DNA of 64,000 nucleotides, taken from Candidatus Kuenenia stuttgartensis. Its GTDB lineage: Bacteria; Gemmatimonadota; Gemmatimonadetes; Gemmatimonadales; Gemmatimonadaceae. The stretch spans positions 1 to 64,000 of the forward strand of contig CALQGY020000007.1 of assembly GCA_943330235.2 (NCBI GenBank), in the 5' to 3' direction. A program made the translations under genes and the position numbers. The notes under the pieces were generated by a model. That model saw only the letters and a list, made by a program, of their open reading frames with translations. It was not told the origin of the DNA and searched no databases. This document shows positions 45,766 to 55,208 of the stretch, in pieces. Each line of letters begins with the position of its first letter. Position 1 is the stretch's first letter.

Positions 45766-46803
45766 TCAATACCCGGCGTCGAGGTCCACGACGTTGCGCA
45801 ACGGTTCGCCCGCCACCCACCGCCGCCAATTGTCGTCGAACAGTTCCAACGCGCGCGTCCACTGACGTCGAGGTGCCACACCTGAGACGTGCGGCGTAAT
45901 GAGCACCCGCGGATGATCCCACCACCCGCTATCGACCGGCAACGGCTCGGTCTGGAACACATCCAGCACCGCACCGCGCACATGCCCAGAGTCCAGCGCC
46001 GCGCGCAGCGCCGCCTCCGCGATCAACGAGCCCCGCGCTACGTTCACGACGATTGCCCCCGCTGGGAGCAACGCCAGACGCGGCCCATCCAGCAGCTCGT
46101 TCGTATCGGCGGTCGCCGGCGCGGCCACCACCACCACGTCCGCGAACGGCAACTCCGCCTCAATGGCGTCAGGCCCCGCCACACGACTGAATCCGGGCAG
46201 CGGGCCAAGCTCGGGGCGACGACGAATGCCGGTGCACTGACACCCCAGCGCCGAAAACCGCTTGGCCACCGAACTGCCAATCCCGCCGGCGCCGAGCACC
46301 AGCACGCGACACTCGTCCACCTCACGCAGCCGCGTCACCTCGGCCGGGAACGTGGTCTGATCCCACACATGCGCCGCCTGTTGGCGCACGGCCAGATCAA
46401 GTCCCCGCAGAAAGTGCAGCACGCCGCCCAGCACCGTATCGGCAATGCTCTCGCCGTAGATGCCCGCGTTATTCGTGAACACCAGCCCGCGCGACCGCAT
46501 CATGGGGCTGATCGAGCCGCCAACCCCCGCCGCCATGCTGTGCGTCCACCGCAACAGCGGTGCAGCCTCCACCAGCGCACCCGGCACCCCGTAGCCGAAG
46601 TACACCTCGGCATCCACCACCGCCGCCATCGTCTCGTCGCTGGCCGGATTCGTCCAGCTCCCCAACGCCACCGCCGGCGAGGCGATCACCGTCGCGCGCC
46701 ATCCGTCCGGCACCGTCGCGTGTACGTGATCGGCCACCCAATCCGGCATGCGCAGATGTGGAACCGTGCTGCGCAGATCCACCACCGCATGGCGAAGGGT
46801 CAT
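45766..46803 (-). CDS. D-isomer-specific 2-hydroxyacid dehydrogenase
   Basis: 345 residues from the ATG at 46803, overlapping the trpS stop by 4 bases. NAD site VLVLGAGGIGSSVAKRF; catalytic Arg in VNVARGSLI, Glu in DVFQTEPLP and His in TPHVSG. The substrate is unknown; candidates are glyoxylate/hydroxypyruvate or D-lactate-type acids. Confidence 0.93.
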   Translation of the reverse strand: MTLRHAVVDLRSTVPHLRMPDWVADHVHATVPDGWRATVIASPAVALGSWTNPASDETMAAVVDAEVYFGYGVPGALVEAAPLLRWTHSMAAGVGGSISPMMRSRGLVFTNNAGIYGESIADTVLGGVLHFLRGLDLAVRQQAAHVWDQTTFPAEVTRLREVDECRVLVLGAGGIGSSVAKRFSALGCQCTGIRRRPELGPLPGFSRVAGPDAIEAELPFADVVVVAAPATADTNELLDGPRLALLPAGAIVVNVARGSLIAEAALRAALDSGHVRGAVLDVFQTEPLPVDSGWWDHPRVLITPHVSGVAPRRQWTRALELFDDNWRRWVAGEPLRNVVDLDAGY

Positions 46804-47798
46804 GCGCGCGGCGGATGCACCGCATCCAAGCCCATACGCTCGCGCACCTCGCGCATCGTCTCCTGCGCAATCGCACGCGCCGCACGTCCACCATCGGCCA
46901 GCGCATCCAGAATCCGCGCCGGCTCGGCGTCCAGCATCGCCGCACGATGACGAATGGGCGTCAACTCCTCCACGATGTTCCCCAACAACACCTTCTTGCA
47001 GTCCATGCACCCCCAGCCAGCCGTCGTGCACTGCTGCACGACGTTCGCCTGCGTCTCCGTGTCGCTGAACGCCTTGTGCAGCTGGTACACGTTGCACACA
47101 TCGGGGCGCCCCGCATCGGTCTTGCGCACACGCTGCGGGTCGGTGACCGCGGGACGCAGCTTGGCCCAGATCTCGTCGTCGGTCTCCAACAGCCCCACCG
47201 TGTTCCCCAGCGACTTCGACATCTTCGACTGGCCATCCAGTCCGAGGATGCGGCGCGTGGGCGTCAGCAACGGCTTCGGCTCAGGAAAATAGCCCTCACC
47301 AAATCGCGCGTTCCATTTGCGCGCCGTATCACGGGCCAGCTCCAGATGCTGAATCTGATCTTCACCCACCGGCACCGCGTCGGCGCGATACAGCAGAATG
47401 TCCGCCGACTGCAGCACCGGGTACATCAGCAGCCCCGCGGGAATACTCTCCACCTTCGAGGACTTGTCCTTGAACTGCGTCTGGCGCTCAAGGTCACCCA
47501 GCGGCGTCAGCGTCGTGAAAATCCACGAGAGCTCCGTGTGTTCCGGCACGTCGCTCTGCAGGAACACATGCGCGCGCGTCGGATCGATCCCGGCGGCGAA
47601 CAACGACTTCGCCATTTCCCAGCGCCGTGCACGCAGCACGGCGGGATCGTAGTTGCCGGTGATGGCGTGGTAGTCCACCACGCAAAAGAGGGCGCCGTCG
47701 TGGGTGTGCTGAAGCTGCACCCAATTCTTGACGGCGCCGAGGTAATTTCCGATATGCAGCTCGCCCGAAGGCTGGATGCCGCTGAAGATACGAGACAT
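46800..47798 (-). CDS. trpS: Tryptophanyl-tRNA synthetase
   Basis: A 332-residue class I synthetase with HIGN (GELHIGNYLGAV) and KMSKS (SKMSKSLGNTV) motifs, close to the usual ~335 residues. It charges tRNA-Trp. It is the first gene of the leftward transcript ending at the terminator 42782-42814. Its start is only 17 bp from the divergent suhB start. Confidence 0.98.
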   Translation of the reverse strand: MSRIFSGIQPSGELHIGNYLGAVKNWVQLQHTHDGALFCVVDYHAITGNYDPAVLRARRWEMAKSLFAAGIDPTRAHVFLQSDVPEHTELSWIFTTLTPLGDLERQTQFKDKSSKVESIPAGLLMYPVLQSADILLYRADAVPVGEDQIQHLELARDTARKWNARFGEGYFPEPKPLLTPTRRILGLDGQSKMSKSLGNTVGLLETDDEIWAKLRPAVTDPQRVRKTDAGRPDVCNVYQLHKAFSDTETQANVVQQCTTAGWGCMDCKKVLLGNIVEELTPIRHRAAMLDAEPARILDALADGGRAARAIAQETMREVRERMGLDAVHPPRA

Positions 47799-47815
47799 TC
47801 TCGAAACGTACCATC

Positions 47816-48619
47816 ATGACCGCACGCGACAACTCCCCCGAAGATCTGTGGCTGGCCGCCGCCCGTGAAGCCGCCGCCGTCGCCGCCGCCTTTATCACCG
47901 AACGCGCCGCCACGCGACACGACTTGGTCTGGGAGGAGAAGAGCGCGACCGATTTCGTCAGCGCCGTCGATATCGGCGCCGAGGAGCGCATTCGCGACAT
48001 CCTCACCACCCGCATTCCTCATCTGCGCATCGTCGGTGAAGAGCTCGGGCCCGACGGCGATACCACGGCGGGACTGGTCGCCATCGTCGATCCGCTCGAC
48101 GGCACGACGAATTTCCTCCACGGATACCCAGCGTATGGCGTCTCCATATGCATCGCCGTGGATGGCGTGCCACGCGTCGGCGTGGTGCACGACGTGGCGC
48201 GCGGTGGTGTGTATTGGGCCGTCGCCGGTCGCGGCGCCTGGCACGATGAGCGCCGCCTCACCGTCTCGCGCATCGTCACACCGGCGCGCGCCCTCATCGG
48301 CACCGGCTTTCCCTTCAAAGACCTCACGCAGGCCGCCCAGTACGTCGCGCAGATCGCCACCCTCATGCCACTCGTGTCCGGTATGCGACGCGCCGGTTCC
48401 GCGGCCCTCGACCTCGCGGACGTCGCAGCGGGGCGTTTCGAAGGCTTCTGGGAGCAGCGGCTGGCCCCGTGGGACATCGCGGCCGGCCTGTTGTTGGTAC
48501 GGGAAGCGGGAGGGCGTGTCACCGACCTCGCCGGAAACGAGGCGCCACTCACCCATGGCCCCATCGTCGCCTCCAACGGCCTCATGCACGACTGGCTCCT
48601 CGAGCAGCTCAATCGCTGA
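47816..48619 (+). CDS. suhB: Inositol monophosphatase-family phosphatase (SuhB type)
   Basis: A 267-residue protein. VDPLDGTTNFLHG carries the Mg ligands (EELG...DPLDGTTN), with WDIAAGLLLVREAGG as the second signature. It hydrolyses inositol-1-phosphate or related sugar phosphates; SuhB also acts in rRNA transcription antitermination in proteobacteria. Its natural substrate here cannot be told. Confidence 0.95.
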   Translation: MTARDNSPEDLWLAAAREAAAVAAAFITERAATRHDLVWEEKSATDFVSAVDIGAEERIRDILTTRIPHLRIVGEELGPDGDTTAGLVAIVDPLDGTTNFLHGYPAYGVSICIAVDGVPRVGVVHDVARGGVYWAVAGRGAWHDERRLTVSRIVTPARALIGTGFPFKDLTQAAQYVAQIATLMPLVSGMRRAGSAALDLADVAAGRFEGFWEQRLAPWDIAAGLLLVREAGGRVTDLAGNEAPLTHGPIVASNGLMHDWLLEQLNR

Positions 48620-48771
48620 CTCGCCCCACGGCGCCGCTCCTCACGGCGCAGCACACCGTCCGTCCGCGCCGTCCCCAACAGGCAAACACGCTCGCGCATT
48701 AGCCGGCAGCCGTCGACGGAGTTAACCTCCCCCGTACTGCGCGCCCATCTCTCTCCTACCCGCTGAGTCCC

Positions 48772-50304
48772 GTGCCGCTTGTCGAGTGCGTACCCAACTT
48801 CTCCGAAGGCCGCGATCCTGACGTGATCGCCGCCATCCGTGACGCCATCGCCAACACCGCCGGCGCGCACGTACTCGATGTCTCCAGCGATCCGTCGCAT
48901 CATCGGACCGTCGTCACCTTCGTCGCCACGCTCGAAGCGGCCGTCCCCGCCGCCTTCGCCGCGATGACCGTCGCCCGCGACCGCATCGACCTCACCAAGC
49001 ACCAAGGCGAACATCCGCGCCTGGGCGCCACGGACGTCGTACCGTTCATTCCGCTCGACGGCGCCACCATGGACGATTGCATCGCGTTGGCGCGCGAACT
49101 CGGCGACCGAGCGGCCCGTGAGCTCGGCATCCCGGTCTACCTCTACGAACGGGCCGCCACACGCCCCGACCGCGAAAATCTGGCCGACGTCCGTCGCGGC
49201 GAATTCGAGGGACTACGCGACGACATTCGCGTCAACGCCAACCGCGCCCCGGACTTCGGCGCCGCCGAGGTGCACCCCACCGCCGGCGCGACGGTCATCG
49301 GCGCCCGTCCGTTCCTCGTGGCGTACAACGTCTACCTCGGCGATGCCAAAAACCTGCCCGTCGCCAAGGAGATCGCCAAGGCGATTCGCGGCTCGTCGGG
49401 GGGACTGCGCTACGTGAAAGGCATGGGCTTCGAAGTCGACGGACAGGCACAAGTGTCGATGAACCTGGTCGACACCGAAAAGACGCCGCTGCATCGCGTC
49501 TTCGAGATCGTGAAGTCCGAAGCCGCCGCGCACGGCGTACAGCCCACATGGAGTGAACTGGTCGGCCTCGTCCCCGAGCGGGTGCTGCTCGAAGCCGGAG
49601 CCCGCCACGTGCAGCTGCGCGGCTACTCACCCGCCATGCTGCTGGAGCGCAAAGTGCGTGAGATCGTCGCTGGCGGCGAGGCCGTCGACGCCTTTCTCTC
49701 GCGCATCGCCGGCCCCACGCCAACCCCAGGCGGCGGCAGCGTCGCCGCGCACGCCGCGGCACTGGGCGCCGCCCTCGCACAGATGGTCGCGGGGCTCACC
49801 ATCGGCAAGAAGAAGTACGTGGCCGTCGAAGCGGAGATGAAAGAGCTCTCCCTCCGCGCCAGCGCATTGCGCCGGCAGCTGTCCGATCTGGTGCAGCGCG
49901 ACGCCGATGCCTACGAGCAGGTGCGGCAGGCCTACGCATTGCCGCGTGAACCCGAACAGGCCGCCGCCGCACGAAACGACGCCATTCAGGCCGCGCTGAT
50001 CTTCGCCTCGGAGGTTCCGCTGGAAACGGCGCGCGCCGCGGCGGCGGTTACCGAACTCGCGTCCGCAGTCGCCGAACGGGGCAACACCAACGCCGCCACC
50101 GACGCCGCCGTAGCGGCTCTGATGGCAGAAGCCGCCTGCCGAGGCGCCGCGCTCAACGTCCGCGTGAACGTCGTCTCGCTGGATGCGAGTCACGCCGAGA
50201 CCGGAGCGCGCTTGGCAGCGGAGGCGCGAGCCTACATCGAAACCGCCGCGGCACACGCACGCCGTGCAGAGGCCGCAGCCGAACGCGCCATGAGCCCATC
50301 GTGA
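48772..50304 (+). CDS. ftcD: Bifunctional glutamate formimidoyltransferase / formimidoyl-THF cyclodeaminase
   Basis: A 510-residue protein with a GTG start. The N-terminal formimidoyltransferase domain starts VECVPNFSEGRD (~1-290); the C-terminal cyclodeaminase has the TPTPGGGSVAAHAAALGAAL segment (as TPTPGGGSVAA) at about 315. Together they take the formimino group from formiminoglutamate to 5,10-methenyl-THF in histidine degradation. The other hut genes are not here. It is followed by a small lipoprotein gene with a 4-base GTGA overlap. Confidence 0.95.
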   Translation: MPLVECVPNFSEGRDPDVIAAIRDAIANTAGAHVLDVSSDPSHHRTVVTFVATLEAAVPAAFAAMTVARDRIDLTKHQGEHPRLGATDVVPFIPLDGATMDDCIALARELGDRAARELGIPVYLYERAATRPDRENLADVRRGEFEGLRDDIRVNANRAPDFGAAEVHPTAGATVIGARPFLVAYNVYLGDAKNLPVAKEIAKAIRGSSGGLRYVKGMGFEVDGQAQVSMNLVDTEKTPLHRVFEIVKSEAAAHGVQPTWSELVGLVPERVLLEAGARHVQLRGYSPAMLLERKVREIVAGGEAVDAFLSRIAGPTPTPGGGSVAAHAAALGAALAQMVAGLTIGKKKYVAVEAEMKELSLRASALRRQLSDLVQRDADAYEQVRQAYALPREPEQAAAARNDAIQAALIFASEVPLETARAAAAVTELASAVAERGNTNAATDAAVAALMAEAACRGAALNVRVNVVSLDASHAETGARLAAEARAYIETAAAHARRAEAAAERAMSPS

Positions 50305-50750
50305 AGACGACTCGCGCCGGCGCGGACATCCGCACGCTTACACGCATCGCGACCGCCGTCATCTCCTGCACCCTCGCACTCGCAGCATGCCACCGTGTGA
50401 GCGTGCCGCCGGTCGAGATGGCCTCGCGGGTCATCGTGACGGGCTGCCCGCCTGGTCTGGTACCGACCAAGCCCACTGATGCGCCATCACCCGCCTCCCT
50501 CACGGTAACCGTCCGTACCGAGCCGCAAGTCGCCGTCGGCACCGAGGCCAATCTCCGCTTGGAAGGCCCGAACACACGCAGCACCATTCGGGTTGACGTC
50601 ACGCAGCCCTCCAACTTCGACCTCGAGAAGGGCGTCTACATCGTACGCGTCGCCCTCCCCGGCTACGTGACGGTCGAAGGGCGGGCCCCACTCACCGCCG
50701 GTTGCGTCGCCACCATGACGCTCATCCTCAAAGCGGGCGAGAAGAAATAA
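50301..50750 (+). CDS. Small putative lipoprotein with a PEGA-like beta domain
   Basis: A 149-residue protein with a GTG start. The lipobox is LALAAC at about residue 31. The mature domain is beta-rich (LTVTVRTEPQVAVGTEANLRL, GVYIVRVALPGYVTVEG), like carboxypeptidase-regulatory or PEGA domains. It has no known function and overlaps ftcD by 4 bases. Confidence 0.72.
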   Translation: MKTTRAGADIRTLTRIATAVISCTLALAACHRVSVPPVEMASRVIVTGCPPGLVPTKPTDAPSPASLTVTVRTEPQVAVGTEANLRLEGPNTRSTIRVDVTQPSNFDLEKGVYIVRVALPGYVTVEGRAPLTAGCVATMTLILKAGEKK

Positions 50751-50776
50751 AAAGCGGGAGACTCTCGTCTCCCGCT
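50747..50776 (-). terminator. Terminator of the ribosomal-protein/secY/adk/map transcript
   Basis: A perfect 10-bp stem (50753-50762 with 50767-50776) and a 4-nt loop, followed on the minus strand by UUUUU. It lies 24 bp past the map stop and at the end of the convergent lipoprotein gene, so it may also stop rightward transcripts. Confidence 0.9.
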
Positions 50777-50799
50777 CTCACCGGCTCCGTTCTCGCCGT

Positions 50800-51549
50800 T
50801 CAATCGCCCGTCAGGATGCGTGGACCGCCTTCAAGAATGGCGATCGTGTGCTCGAAATGCGCCGACCGCTTGCCGTCCGCGGTGACCACCGTCCACTTGT
50901 CGCTGAGCGTTCGCGTCTTGGCGGTGCCCACATTCACCATGGGCTCAATCGCGATGGTCAGCCCGGGCACCAGCTTCTTGCCGCGTTTCGCCTTTCCGTA
51001 ATTGGGAATTTGAAGCTCCTCATGCGGCGAAAATCCAACGCCGTGCCCCACGAGTTCCCGGACTACGGAAAATCCTTCGGCCTCCACCACACCCTGCACC
51101 GCCGCGCCGATGTCACCGACATGATTATCGGGGATCGCCGCGGCAATACCGGCGGCCAGCGCGCGTTCCGTGACGTCCAACAGCCGCTGCGTCAGCGCAT
51201 CGATCGCGCCCACGGGGACAGTAAGCGCCGCGTCCGTGAACATCCCCTCGAGTTTCACGCCCACGTCGACGGTGACGATGTCACCTTCGTTGAGGATGCG
51301 CTTCCGCGACGGGATCCCATGCACGATTTCCTCGTTTATGGAAATACAGACGCTGCCCGGAAATCCGTAGAGGCCCTTGAAGGCGGGTTCGGCACCGGCA
51401 TGCGAGCGAATAAACGCCTCGCCAATCTGGTCGATCTCCATCGTGCTGATCCCGGGACGTACCGCGTCCCGCATTTTCAGCAACGTGGCGCGCAGGATGG
51501 CCCCGCCACGCGCCATAATCTCGATCTCGCGCGGCGACTTGAGCAACAT
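50800..51549 (-). CDS. map: Methionine aminopeptidase, type I
   Basis: 249 residues from the ATG at 51549, giving the normal MLLKSPREIEIM start; a GTG at 51579 would add 10 residues. Metal ligands are in VTVDVGV, VGHGVG, IAIEPM and HFEHTIA. It removes initiator Met from nascent proteins. It is the last gene of the cluster. Confidence 0.96.
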   Translation of the reverse strand: MLLKSPREIEIMARGGAILRATLLKMRDAVRPGISTMEIDQIGEAFIRSHAGAEPAFKGLYGFPGSVCISINEEIVHGIPSRKRILNEGDIVTVDVGVKLEGMFTDAALTVPVGAIDALTQRLLDVTERALAAGIAAAIPDNHVGDIGAAVQGVVEAEGFSVVRELVGHGVGFSPHEELQIPNYGKAKRGKKLVPGLTIAIEPMVNVGTAKTRTLSDKWTVVTADGKRSAHFEHTIAILEGGPRILTGD

Positions 51550-51581
51550 CGCCGGCGCGGAATTCCCGCCGAACGCCACAG

Positions 51582-52238
51582 CTACTGTCCCGACGCGGGC
51601 AAGCCGAGCGCGTTCAGCATACGAGATTCGACATCATCGAGCGCGCCGAGCGCGTCGATGTGCACCAGCTTTCCACCGTTCGACGCATACCAGTCAATGA
51701 CCGGCGCCGTCTGATCACGGTAGACCTGCAAGCGCTTACGCACGGCATCCGGCTCGTCATCCTTGCGCCGAATGAGCACGCCGGCCTTGCCGTCGGACTC
51801 ACACGTTTCGCCGGGCTGACGGCCAAAGAACGGGCGCTGGCACGCATCACACGTAGTCCGGCCGCTCAGGCGCCGGACGAGTTCGTCCTCGTCGATGTCG
51901 AAGAGCAACACCGCGTCCACCGCTCGCCCGAGATCGGTCAGCGCATCGCGCAACCCCTCGGCCTGCGGCGTCGTCCGGACGACACCATCCAGCACCACGC
52001 CATTCGCCGCGCTGGGCGCGGCGAGCGCTTCCTTCATGATGCCCATGATGACCGCGTCGGGCACGAGGTCCCCGCGATCCATTGCCGCCTTGGCTTCGAG
52101 GCCAAGAGGCGTACCGTCACGCACGGCGGCGCGCAGTACATCGCCGGTGGCGATCTTGGGAACGTCAAGGCGAGCGGCAAGCCGCTCGCCTTGAGTCCCC
52201 TTTCCCGCACCCGGCGGTCCAAGGAGGACGATGATCAT
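51582..52238 (-). CDS. adk: Adenylate kinase
   Basis: A 218-residue protein with the P-loop GPPGAGKGTQ. The long lid carries a CDAC pair and a third Cys (GETCESD) as in zinc-type Adk. It equilibrates AMP, ADP and ATP. It lies between secY and map, the order typical of many non-proteobacterial spc operons. Confidence 0.97.
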   Translation of the reverse strand: MIIVLLGPPGAGKGTQGERLAARLDVPKIATGDVLRAAVRDGTPLGLEAKAAMDRGDLVPDAVIMGIMKEALAAPSAANGVVLDGVVRTTPQAEGLRDALTDLGRAVDAVLLFDIDEDELVRRLSGRTTCDACQRPFFGRQPGETCESDGKAGVLIRRKDDEPDAVRKRLQVYRDQTAPVIDWYASNGGKLVHIDALGALDDVESRMLNALGLPASGQ

Positions 52239-52266
52239 GCCTGAATGCTTACCTGAACCCGCGAGA

Positions 52267-53610
52267 TTAGAAGCCCTGCGTGGCCTGACGGCCGCGGAAG
52301 CGCACGCGTCCCTTCTTCATGAACCCGTCGTACTTGCGCAGCAACAAGTGCTGCTGCAGCTGCGCCATCGTGTCCAGCGCCACACCAACCACGATGAGCA
52401 ACGACGTGCCACCGAACGCGAACGGCACATTCACGATACGCGCGATCACGATAGGCATCAGCGCGATGAACGTCAGGAAGAGTGCGCCAGGCAAGGTGAT
52501 GCGCTCAACAACCTGCTCGATGTACTCGGCCGTCTTCGCCCCCGGCTTGATACCAGGAACAAATCCGCCCTGCTTCTTCAGGTTCTCCGCCAGATCCACC
52601 GGATTGAAAATGATGGACGTGTAGAAGTACGTGAACAGCAGGATCAGGACCGCCGAGAGCACAAAGTACAGCCACGGATTCGGGCCCTGCGGATTGAAGT
52701 ACTCCGCAATTTCCTGCAGCTTCGCGTTCCCGCTGAACTGCGCGAGCGCACCAGGAATGACGATGACCGACTGCGCGAAAATGATCGGCATGACGCCCGC
52801 GGTGTTGATCCGCAGCGGAATGAAGTTGCGTGCCGCCTCGCGCTGCCGTCCCCGAGCCATCGTCCGCTGCGGGATCTGAATCAGCACGCGACGCGCCGCC
52901 ACCGTAATGGCCACCACACCGGCCACCACCGCGACCATCACGAGCGCCAGCACCACCAGCGCCAGAATCGGCACCGCACCCGTCGTTACGAAGTTCGCCG
53001 TCTGGAACAGCGCCGGCCACATGCGTTCGACGATCGAGAAAAAGATGATGAGCGAAGCGCCGTTCCCCAGGCCGCCTTCGGTGATCTGCTCACCCAGCCA
53101 CATGACGAAAATCGCGCCCGTCGTCAGGAAGAGCATCATCTGAATCGTGAACATCGGCCCCGGGCGAGATACCGCCGCGGGCAACGACGACGTGAAGAGC
53201 GCAAACCCATACGCCTGCACGAGCGCCAGCACCACCGTCAGGTAGCGCGTGTACTGCGTCAGCTTTTTCCGGCCATCCTCGTCCTTCTGCATCTTGTCGA
53301 CGGACGGTACCACGGCCCCGGCGATCTGGACGAAAATACTCGCCGAGATGTAGGGCATGATCCCGAGCGCGAAGACGGTCGCACGCGACAACCCGCCGCC
53401 CACGAACATGTCGTACAAGTTCAGCAGGCCGTTGTTCTGGCGCGTGAAAAAGTCCGTCAGCGCCTGCACATCGACACCGGGCGCCGTGATGTGCGCTCCG
53501 ATGCGATAGATCACCAAACACACGAATGTGAAGGTAATCTTCGACCAGAGCTCCGGCGTCCGGTAGATGTTTGCGAGGGCCTGCGTCGCCTGATTGTTCT
53601 CTTGCGCCAT
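52267..53610 (-). CDS. secY: Protein translocase subunit SecY
   Basis: A 447-residue protein with ten membrane helices. Typical landmarks are TAPGVDV in the first periplasmic loop, VGGGLSRATVFALGIMPYISASI (shown as LSRATVFALGIMPYIS) and PGIKPGAKTAEYIE near helix 8. It forms the protein-conducting channel with SecE and SecG. It lies 18 bp after rplO. Confidence 0.98.
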   Translation of the reverse strand: MAQENNQATQALANIYRTPELWSKITFTFVCLVIYRIGAHITAPGVDVQALTDFFTRQNNGLLNLYDMFVGGGLSRATVFALGIMPYISASIFVQIAGAVVPSVDKMQKDEDGRKKLTQYTRYLTVVLALVQAYGFALFTSSLPAAVSRPGPMFTIQMMLFLTTGAIFVMWLGEQITEGGLGNGASLIIFFSIVERMWPALFQTANFVTTGAVPILALVVLALVMVAVVAGVVAITVAARRVLIQIPQRTMARGRQREAARNFIPLRINTAGVMPIIFAQSVIVIPGALAQFSGNAKLQEIAEYFNPQGPNPWLYFVLSAVLILLFTYFYTSIIFNPVDLAENLKKQGGFVPGIKPGAKTAEYIEQVVERITLPGALFLTFIALMPIVIARIVNVPFAFGGTSLLIVVGVALDTMAQLQQHLLLRKYDGFMKKGRVRFRGRQATQGF

Positions 53611-53628
53611 GAGACCCGAAAGTGGTCG

Positions 53629-54111
53629 TTAGCCGTCGACGCGGCCACCGGCCGCTTCGATCTTTGCCTTGGCCGAGGCGCTGACCTTCACGCCAAGCAC
53701 CGTGAACGCACGTTCCACCGCGCCATTGGCCAACAGCTTGGCCGGACCACGACCCGCGCGGATCAGCCCCGAAGCGATCAACGTTTCCGTCGTCACCTCG
53801 TCACCGGCCACACGAGACAGATCGTTCAGGCGAACTTCCTGCGCGTATTCCTTGAACGGGTTCGTGAAACCACGCTTCGGAATGCGACGCGTGATCGGCA
53901 TCTGACCGCCTTCGAAATGCGGCTTGCCGCCACCGGGGCCACCGTGACCCGAGCGTGCCATGGAACCCTTATGACCCTTGCCGGACGTCTTACCCGTGCC
54001 GGAGCCGGGACCACGACCGATACGCTTGCGGTTACGGTGTGATCCGGGGGCCGGCTTCAGGTTGTGCAGCCCGATCTTCTCGACGCCTTCGGCGTCTGCA
54101 TTCTTCGCCAC
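53629..54111 (-). CDS. rplO: 50S ribosomal protein L15
   Basis: A 160-residue protein. It has the Gly-rich rRNA-binding start KRIGRGPGSGTGKTSGKGHK and PITRRIPKRGFTN. The N-terminal LHNLKPAPGS matches. It is about ten residues longer than E. coli L15. Confidence 0.97.
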   Translation of the reverse strand: MAKNADAEGVEKIGLHNLKPAPGSHRNRKRIGRGPGSGTGKTSGKGHKGSMARSGHGGPGGGKPHFEGGQMPITRRIPKRGFTNPFKEYAQEVRLNDLSRVAGDEVTTETLIASGLIRAGRGPAKLLANGAVERAFTVLGVKVSASAKAKIEAAGGRVDG

Positions 54112-54115
54112 GCGC

Positions 54116-54370
54116 TTACTCCTCCACCGGTGTCACCGACACCAAGTGACGAACTTTCTTGAGCTGGCCGCGCAGCGAGGCGGAATCCTGCTGCACCACC
54201 GAGGCCTGATGATTACGCAGCCCCAGGGCCGCAAGCGTCAACCGCATCCGCCACGAGTGGCCGATCCCGCTGCGCACCTGCGTGATACGGACCTTACCAG
54301 CCGACGGTGCCTCGAGCTTCGGCGTCTTGGCCGGGCCCTTGGACGGATGCCACACAAATGTACGCGGCAT
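54116..54370 (-). CDS. rpmD: 50S ribosomal protein L30 with N-terminal extension
   Basis: An 84-residue protein. The L30 core (KVRITQVRSGIGHSW, LRNHQASVVQQDSASLRG) begins at about residue 26, so there is a ~25-residue Lys/Pro-rich extension on the usual 60. Its start overlaps the rpsE stop by one base (TAATG). Confidence 0.93.
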   Translation of the reverse strand: MPRTFVWHPSKGPAKTPKLEAPSAGKVRITQVRSGIGHSWRMRLTLAALGLRNHQASVVQQDSASLRGQLKKVRHLVSVTPVEE

Positions 54371-55206
54371 TATGCCACCTCTGCCGTCGGAGCGGCGGCG
54401 GCGCCAACAACGGCCGCCTTACGGGGATCCGGCGCTTCCACGCGGGACTTGGCGCGCGAACGGTAGCCGATCTTGGACACATCCACCCCACGTTCCTTCG
54501 CCGCCTGTTCGACCGTGATCAGGTGCGTCAGTCCGTCCAGCGCCGCCAACACCATGTTGTGCGGGTTGGTCGAGCCAAGCGACTTGGTCAGAATGTCGTG
54601 GATACCGGCGCACTCGAGAATCGCACGCACCGCACCGCCGGCAATCACGCCAGCACCAGGCGCCGCAGGCTTCATGAGCACCTTACCGGCGCCATGCTTA
54701 CCCACCACTTCGTGCGGGATCGTCGAACCAGTCAACGGGATCGAGACCATGTTCCGACGCGCGCCTTCAACGGCCTTACGCACCGCCTCAGACACTTCGT
54801 TCGCCTTGCCGGTCGAGAAACCGACCTTGCCCTGACCATCGCCCACCGCGACCAGCGCGTTGAACGAGAATCGACGGCCGCCCTTGACCACTTTCGCCAC
54901 GCGGTTGATCGCAATCACGTTCTCAACCAGATCGCTCTGCTCACGATCCTGAGCCGGACCACGTCCCCCCTCGCCGCCACGACCACGACTCCGGTCGTTG
55001 CCGCCCGGCGCGCCCGGCTCACCGCCGGGTCCACGACCACGGCCAGCGCCACCGCCGGGGCCGCCACGGCCCGCACCCGGGCCGCCACGTCCGCCGCCTG
55101 GGCCACCACGGCCGCCACCTGGGCCACCGCGACCGCGGCCGCCGGGACCACCACCACTGCGTGCGCTGCCACCCGGCGCGCCGCCTGCACCCGCTGCGTT
55201 TGCCAT
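54370..55206 (-). CDS. rpsE: 30S ribosomal protein S5 with RGG-rich N-terminal extension
   Basis: A 278-residue protein. Residues ~90 onward are a normal S5 ([29 protein letters not shown]). The first ~88 residues are almost only Gly, Arg, Pro and Ala in RGGPGGG-type repeats. S5 usually has 160-170 residues. The extension is intrinsically disordered and RGG-box-like. Confidence 0.96.
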   Translation of the reverse strand: MANAAGAGGAPGGSARSGGGPGGRGRGGPGGGRGGPGGGRGGPGAGRGGPGGGAGRGRGPGGEPGAPGGNDRSRGRGGEGGRGPAQDREQSDLVENVIAINRVAKVVKGGRRFSFNALVAVGDGQGKVGFSTGKANEVSEAVRKAVEGARRNMVSIPLTGSTIPHEVVGKHGAGKVLMKPAAPGAGVIAGGAVRAILECAGIHDILTKSLGSTNPHNMVLAALDGLTHLITVEQAAKERGVDVSKIGYRSRAKSRVEAPDPRKAAVVGAAAAPTAEVA

Positions 55207-55208
55207 GA

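Noticed and set aside
52231-54042. 603-residue open frame on the plus strand over secY and rplO
   Set aside because: Antisense to two conserved genes; His/Arg-rich with no motif.
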